Assembly (NCBI GenBank): GCA_950295325.1
Contig: OX485805.1
Coordinates: 43,608,758 to 43,672,757 of the forward strand
DNA: 64,000 nt
Reading direction: 5' to 3'
Origin: Polytrichum commune
Taxonomy: Eukaryota > Streptophyta > Polytrichopsida > Polytrichales > Polytrichaceae
The notes under the pieces were generated by a model. That model was not told the DNA's origin, made no database searches, and saw only the letters and a program-made list of their open reading frames with translations. Positions 1-12,802 of the stretch are shown piece after piece (positions within the stretch are counted from its first letter, which is position 1; each line of letters opens with the position of its first letter). Position numbers and translations under genes: made by a program.

Positions 1-29
1 ACTCCATGAGGAAAAACAAATACAAATAC

Positions 30-1284
30 AAATACAAATTGCCTTAAAGTTTTATTACCTCATAATAGAGCACAACAACCTCCCTCCCTAGTTTCTTTTT
101 AGGTTATTGACACAAATTTTGAAGCTACAAATTTAAAACATTCCTTGAGTTGGTCCCCACTTTTGGTGACTTCACGGTTAATTTTGAAACCATAGCACAT
201 TGATCCAATGTTTTAGTCCAAAAGCAAGGGTGGTTTTTGGATCCCCAAAGTTGTGTTACCCTATAGTAGAGTTGAACGACTTCCCTCCCTAGTTTTTTCT
301 AGGTCACTAACACAAGTCTTTGAATTGGAAAATAGAAACTAATCCTTCCAAAAACTTGAGTTGGTCCCCACTTTTGGTGACTATACGGTTCAACTTTGGT
401 ACCAAACCACCATTGGTCCAATCTTTATTCCACAAGTAACGACACTAAATACAAACACATAGACTAAATATCAATAACCCTATGAAAGTAAGCAACATTA
501 ATTGTAAACTCAAACACTAACTATCAACTATGGTAATATGTGGAAGTTACATGTTTGAATTTAGTGTTAGTAAGGATAGGAAAAAAAGATTATAATAAGA
601 GAGGTGACAGTAGGGAAGGTAGCGGCACGTTTATGTCTAACACTAATTTTCAAGGAATTAAAATTAGTGTTGACCAAGGTAGGGTGGTAACAACACTAAA
701 CATAATCAAACAATAGTGGTCTTTAGACCGCCAGAGTTATGTTTCCTAGTAATAGAAGTAAACAACTCCCTTCCTTCATTTCCTTTCTAGGTCACGGACA
801 CAAGTGTTTGAAAGTGACACATATGAAATGTTCCTTCCAAAATCATGAGTGGTTCCCCACTTTGGGTGACTTTGTGGTTTAACATTGGTACCAAACCACC
901 ATCGGTCCGATCTTAGTCCAATAGTAATGGGTGGTTCTCAAACCCCCGAAGTTTTGTTTCCCATGAATAAAGCAAAACAATTTCCCTCCCTAGTTTCTTT
1001 TCTAGGTCACTAATACAAGTGTTTGAAACGCCAATTCCTACTTTAAAGGTTGTCTAAATTAGAATACATAAACAACCACACAAGGTTTTCATAAATTTTC
1101 ATTATTTTGGCAAGAGAAAAGCATGGAGAGGTTGTTAAGATAGTTGATATACAAAACATTCCTTCCCTAAACACAAGTTGGTCCACACTTTTGGTGACTT
1201 TACAATTTATCTCTCGTGGCAGACCCCCAGTGGTCCAATTTTTAAAGTTTTGTTTTCATGAAATAGAGGAAATCAACTTCTCTA
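30..1284. repeat. Degenerate ~200-bp tandem repeat array
   Basis: The same module recurs about every 200 bp: a CTCCCTAGTTT-like block, then TAGGTCACTAACACAAGT, a GTTTGAA block, then TTGGTCCCCACTTTTGGTGAC and a stretch like ACCAAACCACCATTGGTCC. Clear copies lie near 81-200, 280-430, 765-910 and 980-1040, a shorter one near 1150-1280, and another beyond the inserted element at about 1640-1790. Copies are diverged and the array is interrupted around 440-720 by a different repeat. No coding potential is seen. It may be a decayed minisatellite or the internal repeat of a larger transposon. Confidence 0.7.
443..705. mobile_element. Relic of the CACTAAAT-ended MITE family
   Basis: This block interrupts the tandem array. 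It starts with CACTAAATACAAACACAT and ends near AACACTAAACATAATC. Its interior matches, in reverse complement, the element at 23957-24614; shared landmarks include the stretch around 535-575, the TAGTGTTAGTAAGGA block, and the GTAGGGTGGTAACAAC end. It is shorter than that copy because a central part is missing. No ORF of note. Its right boundary is approximate. Confidence 0.55.
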
Positions 1285-1638
1285 CCCCGGGCTAGATCAC
1301 ATCTTCATTCAGCTGGGTCCCGCGCCTCCCATGTCTCCTTCACTTCCCAGTCTTCCTACCCGCACATGTGTGGGAACTCTTCCCCGTTGGGAACCAATGT
1401 AACAATACCCAGTCAAAAGTACAAATATCCAAGTTGGCATCACTTTCATTATTCCCAAGTTAATCGATGAAGTTCCTTCACATGCCAAAGGAGCTCAATG
1501 GCTTAAGTGACTGGGTATTGTCACAGTGGTTCCCAACGGATACTAGTTCCCACGTAGGCACGGGCAAGAAGACTGGGCAGTGAAGGAGGCGTGGGAGGGG
1601 CAGGGCCCATCCGAACGAATACGTGATCTAGCTTGGGG
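1285..1638. mobile_element. Mutator-like fold-back MITE, copy 1
   Basis: The 354-bp element has long imperfect terminal inverted repeats of well over 100 bp. The left end begins CCCCGGGCTAGATCACATC, and the right end reads ACGTGATCTAGCTTGGGG. It is flanked by direct repeats CAACTTCTCT at 1274-1283 and 1639-1648, consistent with a 10-11 bp target duplication, and it splits a module of the tandem repeat array. Long TIRs plus a 9-11 bp duplication are typical of Mutator-like elements. A second copy of exactly the same length is at 15794-16147. Non-coding. Confidence 0.8.
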
Positions 1639-1648
1639 CAACTTCTCT

Positions 1649-4600
1649 CCCTGGTTTTTCTTTTTCCATGGCGCAAGTGTTTGAAGTGACAAATATTTCT
1701 TCCAAAAACTTCAGTTGGTCCCCACTTTTAATGACTCTAAAAAACTCTCGTAGTAGACCCACATTGACCAATCTTTAACTTAGTCCTAAAAGTGGCACGT
1801 GTTCTTTGGACCCCCAAATTTCTTGGACCTGGACCCTTAGTAAATGTGACCGCGGCCTTGTAAGTTCCTCCCCCTATACAATAACCAGGGCTGCCACGTG
1901 TCCCTTCTTTGGTGGCGGCAAGGTAGGTGCAGGGGGGTAGAGTAAACGGGTCCAAGTGCCAGCTCGGATATTTACTGTGCTGTGTGAATGCCACGTGTCA
2001 GTCATTTATCCTGAAAGGACTTTATGGAAAGACATCCACCGAAACCCCCATCCCCATGAAACCATTTATTAGTATTCAGTATAATATACATATAAATAGA
2101 CTCATGAACCCTATTCCTATTATTATTATGATGATGTTTCACTAATAATGATTCGGATGCTTTAGGTCGGCCACCTATAGTGCATTAACATGGATTAATG
2201 TGTCAAGCAGTGTCCACGCTGGCGCCCTCCTTAATTCCAGCCCTGCCAGCTTGGCATTTTTTTTAACAACCTATGCTCTATAATCAGTTGAGGTCAGCAA
2301 TTATCGAAGTATTGGATTTCTTATGCTTGTCACCGAGACTATAAATTTTGTTTCTCAACACCTACCACGAGGGCACAATCTAAACACGCCCCCTACATGT
2401 GTATTGTTGATTCATCTTGACTTGACTAAAAAAAATTACCATGACTTTACACGACTATCAACATTTTCACCCTCCCCTTGCGAGGTATGATGCTAGATAT
2501 GCAACGGAAAAATAAAATAGAATAAAATTGTGAATCATATCTTGATACCAATAGCCACAACATGAACCATATCCAAAATGGTCACACAAAAATCCTCCTA
2601 CAAGATTGGAACGTGCTTGAGTTCCGACTTACTTGCAATTGTCGGGGTGGGAGATCCACTAAAAATGTTGGAATTTGTGCAAGTGAAAGCACGAGACACA
2701 CTCCAAGAAGCTAGGGGCCGAATTCCGGCTTCCATATAATACGTGGGAGGTAATCAAGGGTGCTACACCAAATTCACATGTTAGCACACCAAGTTACGAC
2801 TCTTAGTGCGACCTCATTTAATATGAGGCCACACTAATTATAGTTGCGGACACCAATTTATGTTTATTATTGGCTTTGCCCAAGCGGGAAGAGACATGGG
2901 GGTGGTTTGTGAAATGGGCCACCATTTGGCAGCCAAATCTTGTCACATGCGGTGTTAGTAACTCCATCTTGAAGCAAAGTCTAATAACTGTTGATATAGA
3001 TTGTTGATATAGACTGGTCTCAAAACGAGGCAAAGTTTGGTCTTGGTTGGATGATCAACTAAAATTCGCCACGTGTCCAAGATAATGCTAGGGCAAAACA
3101 CTATTTTGATTAGCTACGTGCTCATTTTGTTGTCGTAGACATATTGGAGATCACCATCATAGAATAATTTTACTTGTACAAAACTAATTGGATGTAACCA
3201 TGTAAATATTATAGCATTATTTTGGATGTGTTTTCATTATTCAACATTTATATGTATATTTAACATCAAAATTTAATGTTTGATTTTTTTTCGTCATATT
3301 GCAATAGCATAACATTCCAAATAATCACCAAGGATTTCCACATCTCCCATAAAATTTAGGTACATCAAAAATATATTGTACGATCCTATGATAGAATCGA
3401 GACAACGAAAAAGTCCGAATTTTGAAAACACGACATGTGACCTTCATAATAAAATTCACAACGTCATTATTTGGTGTGATTTCATTCATGGGGGGGATTT
3501 TGATAGAGAAACTCGTGCTACCGAACGAAATATGATTTTTGAGATTTGAGATAGATATTTTGCCGAGTGTAGCCAAGTTAACATACACCAATGGACACAC
3601 TGACTACAACTAACCACGCTAAATATAGTTCCTAAATTGTAAGTAAGCTTTGGGAAGGTCGCACATCTTAAAAATGCAAAATACACGATGGTAAATGTCT
3701 TGGTCTTTGAGTTCCCCCCCCCCCCCTCTATCCAATCTAAGGTTTCAACTAGAGTGAAAAATTTGCCAACTATATTACAACACAATAGTAATTTTTAAAC
3801 ACAAAACGCAACACATCTGGCCATTGAATGTCATATATACTATCTTTATAACTATCTTTATAGATCACAATTCATGGAGAGAGAGAGAGAGAGATAGTGA
3901 ATATAATATACAACACAGTATGATGTGTTTGCACATTGTAATTCTCTTGTTAAATAATACAGAAATTTTAAACCAATAGGAATGAGGTGGTATGTGAGAT
4001 TTAGAGTGAAATGATAGTAACGGGTAAGCTTCGAATGGATGAAATTTTCAGCATAAAATTGGAGCAGGTGAATGTTTTGAAAACCAGACAAAATGAGTAC
4101 AAATTGACTGCCACCATTATACTTGAAAACCCCTATACGGAGAACACACACACACAGAATGTGACATAATATTCTGTTGTGGCATTGTAAATTGCAAAAA
4201 AAAAAAAAAAAAACTTAAAAAAATTGAAGAGAAAATATATCATTGACACTTTGTGGGGATCTACCAACTACAAATTATTGATAATAATTTCTACAAGTGA
4301 CTGAAACTAAGGCAATTCAAAGCAATACTCGAAACGCATGAGGTGGAGGGTGCTTAAACTAACACTTTAAGCTATTGCATGTACATATGGCTATATGCTT
4401 GATATAAAATAAAATAAAATAATATCATATCATATCAACCTTTGGGCTAAACGTAGGTATGAAGAAAAAAAATTAGCCTCAAATTAAATATTTGATGTAT
4501 ATTCAAAGTCAAAACCACTACTGTAGCTTTCTTAAACTAATCCCTAGGTCCCGTGTATATGATGAGGACCCCCCACCTTCATTGCCTAGAAGCAACACAA

Positions 4601-5356
4601 CATAGTTGGGTACTAGACCCCAGCTAGACCAAAGTCCAACTAGTAACGGTGTGCAAAGCCACGCTGGCCACCTCCATGATCCCACCCCGTTCGGCTGCAA
4701 AACCGTCACCTTGCATCTTGGGACCTGACCCCCTTTGTGCTTTGTGGGCCCACCTCTTTGGCTTTGTGAATAAAATGACTAGAAACCCCCCCACCCACCT
4801 GCACCCAATGAATAGTATGGCTAGAATAGGTACCGACAAGGCACCCTAAACCCACCTTGAACCGACATGAGATAGAATGGAGGCCGGTATGAGGTGGCGC
4901 CACTAATGACACCCAAAACCGCCACTCTATGGGCCAGGGCACTCTTTCACCATGAAAAACGGATGAAGATAGCAAAATGTTGACGATTGGGAGGCGTTTA
5001 TAGGTGTGGGTTTTAGCACCCTCAATCTCACACTAGCATCACTCGATGAAATTATTCGTTTAACTGATTTTTCTCATGTAGTAGGGGGTTTATTCCTTTT
5101 CACTAGATATTTTGGAACGTAGATATTTTCAATTTGGCTTTCTTCGAATAACTTGGAGCCCGAATTTCAAGTTTACAGGCATTTTCAGTTCGATTCTTCG
5201 TGTCTATGGGACCAAGTGCTGGGACATTCAAATTCGCCCATTTTTAATAGTCAACGTTGATGGACGGAAAACAAGAATTTTAAGGCGGCTACATTCTATT
5301 CGAATGCCAATTAATGCAAGTGGGCTTTGACTGCACAGTTTTCTCTTAGCATGTGA
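1649..5356. other. Gene-free AT-rich stretch with simple repeats
   Basis: The last module of the left-edge tandem repeat runs to about 1790. Beyond it I see no ORF with recognisable domains, no RNA gene and no long inverted repeat. It contains a 13-C homopolymer at 3714-3726, a GA microsatellite at 3876-3894 and an A-run near 4197-4213. The segment around 2395-2485 is related to one near 20390-20450. Short ORFs here look random. Confidence 0.5.
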
Positions 5357-5359
5357 TTA

Positions 5360-5836
5360 GGACGACTTCACACACGAGACTAAGGGCCCGTGACCGTTGC
5401 ACTTCAAGCACTCTCATTGGTGGTTAAGGCGGAGCCGGTCCAAGTTCGTTTCATACTACGCTTAGGGACCAACGGAGTATGTGAATGCAAGATGGATGTA
5501 AAGTTTACATGGATGGATTCCTACATGGCATTGAATGGATCATGTTTCATGGTCACTTGGACTAGTTTCAAAAATTATTTCTTGGAGGTAGGCCTAACAC
5601 AAAACGAGGAGACCGTGTCACTCCGAATGCTCACAACCGTTGATTTATTCTATTTTATCATGCGTGAGGACTTGCATGAAAAGAAAATTCATTGAAATAA
5701 CATTTAGTTAAGGGCCCAGTCACGTATGACTGCACACTACATGATTTTGGAAGTGATGTGGGATGGCCTTTGGACACTTCTTTTATGCTCTCATAATCCA
5801 GTGGTCGTGACTCTTGGCTTGTGTGTGAAGTGGCCC
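5360..5836. mobile_element. Tourist/Harbinger-like MITE, copy A1
   Basis: The 477-bp non-coding element is flanked by TTA on both sides (5357-5359 and 5837-5839), the target duplication typical of PIF/Harbinger elements. The left end GGACGACTTCACACACGAG and the right end CTTGTGTGTGAAGTGGCCC are imperfect inverted repeats of about 35-40 bp. The interior includes a block beginning near 5475 that is repeated, inverted, in the copy at 12308-12802. The 101-aa ORF inside it is accidental. Confidence 0.8.
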
Positions 5837-5839
5837 TTA

Positions 5840-8606
5840 GTGCGAGATGATTCACAAATCCAAATCGTGCCCAAAGCCATTTTCCTTTTAATATATGGAG
5901 TTCAAATGAATATATGTTTACTAGCAAAGTGAAGATGCCACAACATTACACAAAGTCTTTGATTGTGTCTGTGGGACTATGTGTCAAATAAACATATGTT
6001 TACACAACTTTAATTATGGCTACATTAACTCGTGAGCACTGAGGGTGTAAACTGTACTTTTCAAGAAACAACCGTAAATTATTAGGGTTTTTTAATCGCG
6101 ACCTCTTTCTTTGAAAAGCATAACGTTATTCAAATCCATAACAATGTTCTTTGGGACTGACAATATTTTGTGGGGTATTCCTCGTATTCATATTGAATAT
6201 GGGGAATATTCTACATAATATGGTTAGTCCCACTTGTTATGGATCTAAATAATGTTATGAGCGACCATCATGTAGCTACTTAATAATGTTATGGCCCATG
6301 CACGTAAAATGGTCATATAGTCTTCCCCCCCCCCCCCCTCCATAAGAATGGGTATCATACTCGTTTTGCAATGACTATTGGGTCTAGAATGGCTATCAAA
6401 TTTTTGAGCATGTAGTCCAATCCTCTTTTAAACACGTGTCATTTTGGTGTTTGTTCTTACATTCAAACCTAACAACATCCCACTCAAATAGTAGGTGTCC
6501 ACATTATTCCTATGTCGGATTAACACCAATCTACCTTGTGTGCCACTTTAGACTGAAATTGTGAGGGCACTTGAAAATAATGTGAAAGTTGAACAATGAA
6601 AATTTTGAAAATTGAGTACCAAGAATCTTGTTTCTCTTATCGTTTCACCATTGTAACATATGATTGTATTTTCACCTTCCCTTGGTCACATGTTGTTATG
6701 TTGAATGTAAGAATTAGCAAATTTTGTGTTAATATGATCTAAACCCACAAGACAACAAATCCACTACCAAAATATTCCTACATTTGTAAATTTTGATATG
6801 AGATCATTTGTGAACGAGATTGATAATTCCCCAAATGGTCTAAACTTGGATGCAATGGAGAGTGTGGCTTCGGCGATCACAATTGCATTCCCCAAAACGG
6901 GTCCTTCTTTCATCAATAGGCATACATCAAATTCCGTTCAAAACCAACCCTCGTTATTAGACCAACAATTAGTATTTGTGGTACAATGTTATTATATCAT
7001 GAAGTGGTACAAAAGCCATAATGATTTTGCACAAAAACAAACGTCATATACACCAAGCATACCACCAAGATGATATCAATCCATGTATTATTCTCTTAGT
7101 GCCTATAATAGCTAGAAAACAAAGACTTATATAGAAAGAAAAAAGAAAAAGAAAAGCTCTTCTTATAGCTTGAATGGTTATCACTCATTATTGAATTGTA
7201 AATATCCGTCCAAAACAAAAAGGAAAACAAAAGGAGTGAAATTCACATGAATAAATATAAATAAAAAATATTATATTATATTTCTATCTCAACAGTTGAA
7301 TGCTAGATCAATTTTGTATTGACTTCCTTGTTGATTATCGGTTTTCAATCATCAATGAGGTCAAAATCATTGGTAAATTATTTTCAATAATTGATTTGCG
7401 AGATACTTTAAAGATGAATAATTGAACAAGATCAAGTGTCTAATAACAAACCAAGGTTAATCATGACAAGTAATTTTAGTAAATTTTACATCGACGAAAA
7501 TTTGTTGAAGGATGATATCTTTGGTGTATGATTTGAACCCCCTCAACCCCTTCATCTCGAGATCTTATTATTTTTTCCCGTGTATTTTAATTTACATCAA
7601 AAGGAACTTAACACGGTTATTAACCTTTTCTTTCAATTCAACTGGAGTTTTGGTAAGGAGTCTCGTCGGGAGTTAGTTGTTTTGCATATAACACTTTCCA
7701 TATTCAGTAACTTTTGGGTGCATTCTTGAGATCAATGTGAGGGTTTGAACAAATAACACAAGTCTAGCTCCTTATGTTCCCAACCCCTCCAAGTTGTCTC
7801 AAATATTATCTCAAACTTGTTTTCCTTTAAGGCCACCTACGTTTGAATGGAATTGGAAAATCAATAATCGGGGGAAGACAAATTGTAAAGGATCAAACAA
7901 AGGGGTAAGTTTTCAGCCAAATTCTTGAAACCATCGCTTTTGCACATGTTTGGCTATTTGTTCCTAATCATATGTAGTATTGTTTGGGAAAATGGCATGC
8001 AAATTTGATATTAAAATCTCCAATCAAGTAACTTTGAGATTGGGTATGGGACTGAGCACTTCCGAGGCATAAATGTTGAATGTGCAAAATTCTTGTGAGG
8101 CAAAAGTGGCTTTTAACCATAAACCCTTTGAGTTTGTTGTTGCGGTTTATATGTTATGTACATGGCCTAGGTGAAACTTACCTCATCAAAAACACAAGTG
8201 GTAGTCGTTTTCTCTTTCACATATAGGTTGCACAACCCAACATTCCAGGACTTGCAATCTAAAAGTGAGAGACGCATCATCCTTGATCAAAACCACAAAC
8301 TCAAAAGACATTTGAATCCAAGGGACAAAGTCTATTGCTTCACTATTGAATATGGTATCTTTTGGGACAAACGATGAGAACCTAGGGTACCTTTGGAACC
8401 AAATGTCAAGTAATTGGTACTAAGATGAGACGAGAATCCTATGATTTTATTGGTTTTGGATTTCTTACTCTTTTATGACAAAATCCAAGAAAATTAACCT
8501 AGGTCATGATATGTGTGATCGATGGTTACATGTTATGTGTTGATGCGAAGGAGGTGTATTGCATGCTAAACATTCAAGTTTGCACAAATCCTTCATGAAG
8601 CACTAA
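5840..8606. other. Gene-free stretch
   Basis: AT-rich DNA with a 14-C homopolymer at 6325-6338. No coding region, RNA gene or bounded element can be supported. The 91-aa ORF near 6798 has no recognisable domain. Confidence 0.5.
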
Positions 8607-8883
8607 GGGTCACTTCACATGAGACTGAAGGCCCGTGACCATTGCATTTTAAGATCTCTTTTTGGTCGAAAGGTCAAGATGGTCTAAACTCACTTCACAC
8701 TTGAAGGTGAAGGTCTAAGGGTTATCATGGATGACCTACATGGCAAACTATGGATAACATTTCCCACCTCCAAGAGGTAGACCTAATGCAAATTCCGCCA
8801 AACCAATGATATGATCTTTGGATGAGAATCAAGGGCCCTCTCATTACATCGCCACGGCCATTGGCCCGTATGTGAAGTGGCCC
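8607..8883. mobile_element. Tourist-like MITE, internally deleted copy A2
   Basis: The 277-bp copy of the same family has left end GGGTCACTTCACATGAG and right end GTATGTGAAGTGGCCC. After the left end it shares the GGCCCGTGACC motif with copy A1 and then keeps only part of the interior. The flanks are TAA and TAG, so the target duplication has probably changed by one base. Non-coding. Confidence 0.7.
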
Positions 8884-11800
8884 TAGAGATTGAACTTGAT
8901 GAACAATTACTCCACTTGTATCATTTAAGGTAGATGAGGCTAACTCAGTTAGCTTCCTAAATCGGACACCTATGTTTGGCTCCTAATCAACAACCCAATT
9001 ATCCTAATTAGTAAGTGAGTAATACATGGTGATTGGGCCGCCACCTTGATGATATTTGAATTAGTCACCTTCGCAATATCAAACTACACCACCATCCTCC
9101 ATAATCAGGAGTGCTATCCAATGAGCTATGATATGTTTGATTTTTGTGGGCAAGGTGGGCAACTCGGGCAAATAAGGAGGCATCATGTGGCTGTGAGGTG
9201 TTGACCAACTTGTATTTTGGGTATTCTACAATGAGAAACCAATTCAATAACATTTTATCTCGTCCTTGACCACTCCAGAGGCACGACACAACCAATATTG
9301 GCATTAAACTTGGTTTTCATTTGGCAAATGCTCATGTAGAATCTACTGATAATGTCGTCCAGTAACACAACATTGACTGAAGAGTCCCCCCCCCCTGTAA
9401 CACCAAATTGGGAAGCAAAAAATCCTTGATTCCAAAGCTTAGATCAACGCCTTCCTCAACTCCGATTTCAGCGATTTCAATTTCTTCGATCGTGATTCAC
9501 AATTGCTAACCTGCTCCATCTTATATTGAACGAATCCATCGGTGGGATGATTCCACAAAGTTGGAGGTGTCCACATTAACCTCATCTACCTTCTTTTATG
9601 TCCACCATTGTAGTTGCAATGACAAGTTGAAAGGGGAGGAATAAAGCGGGTTCCCAAAAGTTTTCTCTCCCAAAAGTTGGATGTGCACCGTCCCCACTTA
9701 CACATTCTTATACGTCATATTCTATGTTCGGGGAAAACCAACGGCTAGTTCATTACCAGCCGATGGATTTCCCCTCATGGCTGGTCCAAATTTCCAACCA
9801 TCGGATGGCAATCCGACTGTAATTTCAATCCTCCGGCAATTAGCCGATGGACTAGAAAATGTCCCGGAAATATAGCCGATTCTTCTTGTGAGTTACTGGA
9901 TTTCAACCGGAAGCATCCAGAGCGCTATTTGTCTGGGGCATCTGATGATGCACTTGAGGAAGTACCCTAAACCTTAAACTTTTTGAATTATGCAACCTTT
10001 CCATGACCAAATCCAATTGCTTCTATGAAGAATTGGGGGACCCTTGGCCTTCAAGTGGTGAAGGCATTGCTAGGTTTAATTCCTGCCAAGGATATTAACT
10101 CTTCAAATTTAAAGTTTTGAACATGCCTTTTCTTTTCACTTATTCAAGATTTTGCACTAAGAAATGATTTCTAATAACTTTTCATACATTTTTTAAACAA
10201 TTAGTGCCGATATGAATTCCATTTAATTGGATATTGGCCAATTGATTTTACAAAAGACCGGCTCTTGCCGATGTAAATTGGAAAAAATTCGACCCTTCGT
10301 AGCAACTACCGCCAATTAGCCACTAAGGCTTTAAAAACTTCCCGAACTCTGGTCATATTGCCATTGAACAAGGACTTGTGGTTGTTTGAAGGTGGGCAAA
10401 TCTAGATATAAACCCCCCTTGGTTTCATGGACCCGGTCCCCAAAGCTGCAAAGCTCTCCTTATAATACACAATATAATTGTTTTATTTGGATGGTCTCAG
10501 AATCCTTAGTCAACCCTTTATTGAATTTGAAACAGTACTTAAGTGTCTAAAAGAGCATCAATCCCATCCCGTGGCCCGATACAAACATAGCATTATTTAG
10601 CTGCATGGTTGTGTTTCATTCTATATTTAGCCTCTGACATGGATCTCCGCTCTTTTATATTCAAGGGAAGAAACTAACACCAGTACGAATAATGAATAGT
10701 GCCAATATGAATAGTGTCGGTCTTTTCATTTGACAATTGTTGTTATGAGTAGTATTTTCAGCGAGTAATACCGGGAAGAACAATGTTGCATATGAATAAT
10801 ACTGGGATGAACAACGATTCATGTGAATAGTCAATTATTTTTTAAACTTTTATTTCCTCATACTACATACCAATATTCAATTGATATTAGCCTTTCCATT
10901 TTAATAATATCATTGTACTTCACCTTGGTTTTTGAGCTTGAATATGCTAGTGTAACGCTTTGTTGTGAGAATAAAACATAGTATGATTCCAAATAGAATT
11001 TGGCTTATTCCCGGCTGCACCCAATATACAAACTCAGTTGAATAATGTTATGTGGATATTTCTCCACCAAAGTCACGCTCACCTTGCATGAGGATTTGCT
11101 TTGAGAAAATAGCTAAGTCTTTCTGAAGATGTTCAACACAAAGTAAATTGAGGTAGCCATGTCGTGTTATGGCATGATTTGGTGAAATCTTTGCTAGAAA
11201 TGCACGGTTCTTAGGAATCCTTGATTTGCCCACATGAGTGGTTGACCTTGATATGATCATCTCGTGGGTTTATATGGGTTTTGGCATGTGTGTGAAGTGC
11301 CAACAAGTTACGTAGGTCTTGTATTTAAGAGTTTTAGAACATAGAAACATGTAAGTGGAAGGTCGAGAGAAGAACGATTGTTGGATTTTGTTGTATGGGT
11401 GCTGAAAAGTAAGAAATTGCCACCTAAGTGTTGGTTTTCCTCGGCACACACTTACATTAATTATCCAACTTACTAAAATTATTATCCCAATTGGTGAGGG
11501 AAGGCTAATAGAAATTAGCAAAGGTTAATAGTGAGCAAAGAACAATATCATTCATAGCAACACTACTATTCATTAAAAGTACTGACATCAAGTACTTTAA
11601 TTTGTTCAAAATGTATTCCCTATACATATAATTGGTTTTAACATTCTACAAACACCTTAAAACACACACTATTCTTTTTCTCCAAATGCATGGTAAATGA
11701 GCATGTACTCATGAATTTAATATCACTCGGTAAACGAGATTAGCAACATTGATTTAAAGAGCTGGTAAACTAGTGTGCGTTTCGGTAATTAGGCAATATC

Positions 11801-12304
11801 ACTCACACTACTATTGGGATAATCAGTGTACTAGTGCCAGGCCTGCCCTTCAAGTACGGTAATGTTAAAGAAGATTTTGCCAAATTCATTCCTACTATCA
11901 CAATGGAGGTTTCGATTCTTGACATGTAGGAACGAGAATTACATGTGGGAATTAATTAATGGAACTTTGTCATCGAATTTCACTTTCAAGTGTTTTAATT
12001 AGTTGGTGTTTAATTAGTTCGCCAAGACCCGTTCACCCTAGGGTTGATATTATTGTCCCGGTTTCCCAAATGAATTCCTACCCATCTTCCGGATTTATGA
12101 AAAGCATTTTGTGTGGTCGGCTCGGTGGATGAGAAATGTGGATGAGAAATAATAAGTCAAGGGGAATGAAAGTTGCGTCCCATATTCCGTGTGTCTGTTG
12201 AAATTGGAGCTCCACATGGGAATTGCCACCCGAGGAATGTGAAGGATTCCAATATAAAATAATTAACTAAAACGGATAAAAAAATGCATGTCTCCGGAAG
12301 GATT
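8884..12304. other. Gene-free stretch
   Basis: No gene can be supported. There is a 10-C run at 9386-9395. Around 9735-9870 the motif CCGATGGA recurs three times in a short, locally GC-richer block that could be a decayed repeat. Scattered fragments such as ATTGGGATAATCAGTG near 11815 resemble the terminal sequence of the inverted-repeat element at 16627-16834. Confidence 0.45.
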
Positions 12305-12307
12305 TTA

Positions 12308-12802
12308 GGGCCACTTCCCACACGAGCCAAGAGCCGTGACCGTGAAATTGTGGGAGCCCAAAAGAAAAGTGTCCAAAGGCCGTCCCAACATACCTTCCAA
12401 AATCATCTAGTGTGGTCACGGATCCTCAAGTGTAGTAGTGTGAAGTCACACGTGACCGAGCCCTCAACCAACTGCATTTCAATTAATTCCTATTCACACG
12501 GGCCCTCACGCATGATAAAATCAAATAAACCAACAGATGTGAGCGTTCAGAGTGTCATGGTCTCTTGGTTTTGGTGTTAGGCCTACCTCCAAGAGACGGT
12601 TATTGAAAATGGTCCAAGTGACCATGAAACATCATCCATTGGATGCCATTAGGAATCCATCCATGTAGACTTTACATCCATCTTACATTCATTCACATAC
12701 TCCGTTGGTCCGTCAAGCGTAGTGTGAAGCGAACTTGACCGGCTCCACCCTTTCCACCAATACGAGTGCTTAAGTGTAATGGTCACGGGCTCTCAGTCTC
12801 AT
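12308..12802. mobile_element. Tourist-like MITE, copy A3 (opposite orientation)
   Basis: About 495 bp. The left end GGGCCACTTCCCACACGAG is preceded by TTA (12305-12307). The interior from about 12575 onward is the reverse complement of copy A1, including the blocks around GTAGACTTTACATCC and GTGAAGCGAACTTGACC. The right end stops at TCAGTCTCATA, so the outer ~16 bp of the right inverted repeat are lost or diverged. Non-coding. Confidence 0.7.

Noticed and set aside
1737-2145. Overlapping 85-aa and 72-aa ORFs
   Set aside because: They span the edge of the left tandem array and have no conserved features.
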